Assembly: GCA_020217165.1 (NCBI GenBank) | Contig: JAIWOE010000176.1 | Location: 1 to 7,783 of the forward strand | Reading direction: 5' to 3' | Origin: Desulfovibrio sp. | Lineage (GTDB): Bacteria; Desulfobacterota; Desulfovibrionia; Desulfovibrionales; Desulfovibrionaceae | DNA length: 7,783 nt | In this document: piece after piece, positions 5,112 through 7,783 of the stretch | Layout of the letters: each line of letters starts with the position of its first letter | Numbering within the stretch: the first letter of the stretch is position 1 | The notes under the pieces: generated by a model | Database searches by the model: none | Told to the model about the DNA's origin: nothing | Seen by the model: only the letters and a program-made list of their open reading frames with translations | Program-made: the position numbers and the translations under genes

Positions 5112-7571
5112 ATGACCATGCCTCGCCCCCTGCCCGCCGAGCGCCTGCGCGCCTGGCTTGATCCCGCCAAGCTCCCCTGCGACGATTCCACCGCCATCTC
5201 CCTGAACGGCAAGCAGTCTGACCTCCAGCTCCGGATTCAGCCCAGGGCCCTGGACGCCATGCAGCTTGGCTTGGCCATCAATGATCGCGGATACAATATC
5301 TATCTCTGCGGCGAGGCCAACCTGGGCCGCACCTACCTGGTGCGAGACTTTCTGACACCCCATGCCAAGAAGCGCCCCACCCCGCCGGACCTCATCTACG
5401 TCACCAATTTCGACGATGTCGACAAACCCCGGCTCATTGCCCTGCCGCCGGGGGGCGGCAAACTCCTTAAACAGGAGCTTGCCCAGGCCTTCACGCGCAT
5501 CAAGCGGGACATCCCGGCCAAGTTTGAGCACGAAACCTACTTCAACCGGCGCAAGGCCATCACCGACGGCCTGCAGATCGCCCGTGACGAACTGCTGGAA
5601 CAAATGGCCCAGGACGCCTCCTCCCAGGGCTTCAACCTGGATATGGACGACGAGGGCGGCTACACCATCTATCCCCTCATGGAAGGCAAGGTCCTTTCCC
5701 AGGACGAATACCAGCGCCTGGACCCCGCCACCCGCAAGACCATCAAACAGCGCAGCGACGCCCTGATGCACGCCATGAACGGGCACATGCGCAAGATGTT
5801 CCTGGAAGAGCGCGACGTGCGGGAACAGGAGCGCAGCCTGGATGAAGACACCCTGCGCGAGGTGCTGGCCGAACACCTGCACCCCCTGCGGGACCGGCTG
5901 AAAAAGGAATGGAACAACAAGGCGCTGCAGGATTTTTTTGCCGGCATCGAACGCGATGTGATTGAGAATCTGGACCTGGTGGCCCCCCGGGACTCCGGCG
6001 GCCAGGAGCGGTCGGCCCATGGCGGCGCCGCCGCGGGCGCCATGTCCTTCGAGGGACCGCCCCCCTCCCTGGAAGATTTCTTTTTGCGGTATGAAATCAA
6101 CGTGTTTGTGGACAATGCCGAAACCCAGGGCGCGCCGGTGATCATCGAGGATCACCCCACCCTGTCCAACCTGCTGGGCTGCGTGGAGCGCGAGGCCGAA
6201 ATGGGCGCCCTGGTGGCGGACTTCTCCCTCATCAAGGCCGGGGCCATCCACAAGGCCCAGGGCGGCTTTCTGGTGCTGCACGTGGAGGATATCCTCCAGC
6301 ACGCCGGGGCCTGGGAGGGCCTGCTGCGGGCCCTGCGCTCCGGCCTGGCCAAGATCGAGGATCCCGCCGAACAGCAGGAGACCACCCGCACCAAAACCAT
6401 CGAACCAGAACCCCTGGCCCTGGATGTGAAAGTGGTGCTCATCGGCGGCGACGAAGCCTACGAGGCCCTGCTGCACCACGACGACCGCTTCCACAAATTC
6501 TTCAAGATCAAGGCCCATCTGCAGGAGCACGTGCCCCGGGACGCCAAGGCCATCAAGCAGTACCTGGGCAGCCTGGCGCGCATCATCCACGAAGCCGCCC
6601 TGCTGCCCTTTGACCGGGACGCCCTGGCCCAGCTGGTGGACTATGGCTCCGTGCTGGCCGAGGACCAGAAAAAACTCTCCCTCAAGCTGCCCCTGCTGCG
6701 CGAACGCATGCTGGAGGCCTCGGCCCTGGCCCGCATGGACGGCGCCACCATGGTGGACGGCGCCATCCTGGCCAAGGCCATCAAGGCCAAGGAATATCGC
6801 TCCAATCTGTACGAAGAAGAATTCATGGAGGAATACGACCGCGAACTCATCAAGGTCTCCACCTCCGGCTCCCGCGTGGGCACGGTGAACGGGCTCTCGG
6901 TCACCTGGTACGGGGACTACGAAATCGGCCTGCCACACCAGATCAGCGCCACCGTGGGTGTGGGGCACGGCGGCATTGTGGACCTGGAGCGCGAGGCCGA
7001 GCTGGGCGGGCCCATCCACACCAAGGCCATGATGATCCTCAAGAGCTACCTGGTCTCCCTCTTCGCCCAGGACAAGCCCCTGGTGCTCACGGGCAGCCTG
7101 TGCTTTGAGCAGAGCTACGCCCATGTGGAGGGCGACTCCGCCTCCGGCGCGGAACTGGCGGCGCTGCTCTCGGCCCTGTCCGGGGCGCCCCTCAACCTCT
7201 CCCTTGCCTTCACCGGCGCCGTGAGCCAATCCGGCGGCATCCTTGCCGTGGGGGGCGTCACACGCAAGGTGGAGGGATTCTTCAAGGTCTGCAAGCGCCG
7301 TGGCCTCACGGGCACCCAGGGCGTGCTCCTGCCGGCGGACAACATCGTGCACCTGATGCTCTCGGAAGAGGTGCTGGAGGCCGTGCGCGCCGGGGCCTTC
7401 CACGTGTACCCCGTGGCCTCCATTGAGGAAGCCATGGAGCTGCTCACGGGCATCCCGGCGGGCAAGCCGCGCAAGGATGGCGGCTTTTCCAAGGACAGCC
7501 TCTATGATCGCGTGGACAAGCGCCTGTCGGCCCTGGCCAAGATGGCGCGGGAGTACGAAGGGCGGCGGTAG
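5112..7571 (+). CDS. Lon-related AAA_32 ATP-dependent protease (LonB-like)
   Basis: The predicted protein has 819 residues, the usual size for the bacterial Lon-related family (PF13654 plus Lon_C PF05362). It should be a soluble cytoplasmic homo-oligomer that unfolds and degrades proteins. Near the N-terminus is a Walker A-like loop GEANLGRT (67-74) with Arg where Lys is canonical. A helical, charged region (about 130-300) is followed by a Gly/Ala-rich stretch. The conserved AAA_32 core has EDHPT at about 344, then EAEMGALVADFSLI, GGFLVLHVED (384-393; Walker B-like, with His390 at the usual acidic position), and EPEPLALDVKVVLIGG. The protease domain (about 600-785) has EGDSAS with catalytic Ser676, and GGVTRK with catalytic Lys719. 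The 43-residue Ser-Lys spacing equals that of E. coli Lon (S679, K722). It lies 70 bases after the PerR-type gene on the same strand and is probably cotranscribed. It is distinct from housekeeping LonA, as it lacks the LonA N-terminal domain. Confidence 0.93.
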   Translation: MTMPRPLPAERLRAWLDPAKLPCDDSTAISLNGKQSDLQLRIQPRALDAMQLGLAINDRGYNIYLCGEANLGRTYLVRDFLTPHAKKRPTPPDLIYVTNFDDVDKPRLIALPPGGGKLLKQELAQAFTRIKRDIPAKFEHETYFNRRKAITDGLQIARDELLEQMAQDASSQGFNLDMDDEGGYTIYPLMEGKVLSQDEYQRLDPATRKTIKQRSDALMHAMNGHMRKMFLEERDVREQERSLDEDTLREVLAEHLHPLRDRLKKEWNNKALQDFFAGIERDVIENLDLVAPRDSGGQERSAHGGAAAGAMSFEGPPPSLEDFFLRYEINVFVDNAETQGAPVIIEDHPTLSNLLGCVEREAEMGALVADFSLIKAGAIHKAQGGFLVLHVEDILQHAGAWEGLLRALRSGLAKIEDPAEQQETTRTKTIEPEPLALDVKVVLIGGDEAYEALLHHDDRFHKFFKIKAHLQEHVPRDAKAIKQYLGSLARIIHEAALLPFDRDALAQLVDYGSVLAEDQKKLSLKLPLLRERMLEASALARMDGATMVDGAILAKAIKAKEYRSNLYEEEFMEEYDRELIKVSTSGSRVGTVNGLSVTWYGDYEIGLPHQISATVGVGHGGIVDLEREAELGGPIHTKAMMILKSYLVSLFAQDKPLVLTGSLCFEQSYAHVEGDSASGAELAALLSALSGAPLNLSLAFTGAVSQSGGILAVGGVTRKVEGFFKVCKRRGLTGTQGVLLPADNIVHLMLSEEVLEAVRAGAFHVYPVASIEEAMELLTGIPAGKPRKDGGFSKDSLYDRVDKRLSALAKMAREYEGRR

Positions 7572-7585
7572 GGGAACCCCCTGCC
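7567..7585. terminator. GC-rich hairpin overlapping the protease stop codon
   Basis: On the plus strand GGTAGGGG (7567-7574) can pair with CCCCTGCC (7578-7585) over a 3-base loop: eight pairs in RNA, one of them G-U. The UAG stop of the protease lies in the left arm. It sits between two convergent genes and is followed by no T-run on either strand, so any terminator function would be non-classical or bidirectional. Confidence 0.35.
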
Positions 7586-7590
7586 GTGGA

Positions 7591-7783
7591 TCAAACCGGA
7601 CGCGTGGCCTCCAGCCGGTTTAGGGCCTCGCGGGCCATGGCGCCCACGGTGGTGTCCGCAAGCATGCCGTCACGGTACCATCGCACGGGCGTGGGGCTGG
7701 CAGCCAGGGCCTGCAGGTGCGGCCGGGCATCCTGCCAGCCCAGGCAGCCCAGCCCCCAGGCGGCCAGGCCGGGTATTTCCGCA
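7591..7783 (-). CDS. HEAT-repeat-like protein, C-terminal part (cut by window edge)
   Basis: Only the last 63 residues and the TGA stop (7591-7593) are in the window; the 5' part lies beyond base 7783. The visible protein opens with IPGLAAWGLGCLGWQDARP, which has the Ala/Gly/Leu/Trp helix pattern and the A-W-G-L-G-x-L-G signature of HEAT/PBS-lyase-like repeats. It continues through VRWYRDGMLAD and ends in the helix TVGAMAREALNRLEA, another repeat-like helix (A-x-E-A-L-x-x-L). Such repeats form superhelical scaffolds for protein binding. Codon use (G/C-rich third positions) agrees with real coding. It converges on the protease gene with 19 bases between the stops. The specific function cannot be told from this fragment. 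Confidence 0.65.
   Translation of the reverse strand, partial: AEIPGLAAWGLGCLGWQDARPHLQALAASPTPVRWYRDGMLADTTVGAMAREALNRLEATRPV

Noticed and set aside
4803..7403. An 866-codon open frame on the minus strand, opposite the protease and PerR-type genes
   Set aside because: It is a by-product of G/C-rich third positions in the plus-strand genes. Its translation is low-complexity (Gly, His, Gln, Val-rich) with no recognisable domain, while the plus strand encodes clear conserved families.

Overview
The window is GC-rich (third positions strongly G/C) and looks like chromosomal DNA of a Gram-negative deltaproteobacterium. The mix of a CsgG-like exported protein, a stand-alone MshEN domain protein, a PerR-type Fur regulator and a Lon-related AAA_32 protease would suit the Desulfovibrionaceae. 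That placement is an impression from gene content and composition, not from a marker gene. I see no rRNA, tRNA, CRISPR array, insertion sequence or phage gene.

Layout. (1) 92-1222 (+): a secreted protein with an N-terminal CsgG-like domain, a proline-rich linker and a C-terminal discoidin-like NADase-type glycan-binding domain. It converges, with a 9-base gap, on (2) 1232-1816 (-): a short cyclase-family (kynurenine formamidase-like) metal hydrolase. (3) 2008-2931 (+) is an AraC-family regulator of the NimR/YeaM kind, divergent from the cyclase. The 191-base region between them carries a 32-base near-palindrome. (4) After a 158-base gap holding an imperfect inverted repeat comes a same-strand run of four genes: a small lipoprotein with a mirror-symmetric six-cysteine pattern (3090-3443), a stand-alone MshEN/GspE N-terminal domain protein (3468-4517), a PerR-type Fur regulator (4508-5041, overlapping the previous gene by 10 bases) and a Lon-related AAA_32 protease (5112-7571). 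(5) The 3' end of a HEAT-repeat-like gene lies on the minus strand (7591-7783, cut by the window edge), converging on the protease gene.

How they may work together. The AraC gene and cyclase form a classic divergent regulator/target pair. The four-gene run looks like one transcription unit. The MshEN protein and PerR-type regulator are translationally coupled by overlap, and the protease follows 70 bases later. This suggests, as inference only, a link between a nucleotide-second-messenger-like sensor, peroxide- or metal-responsive control and proteolysis. The least ordinary items are the six-cysteine lipoprotein, the MshEN protein without an ATPase, and the two dyad structures in the intergenic regions.
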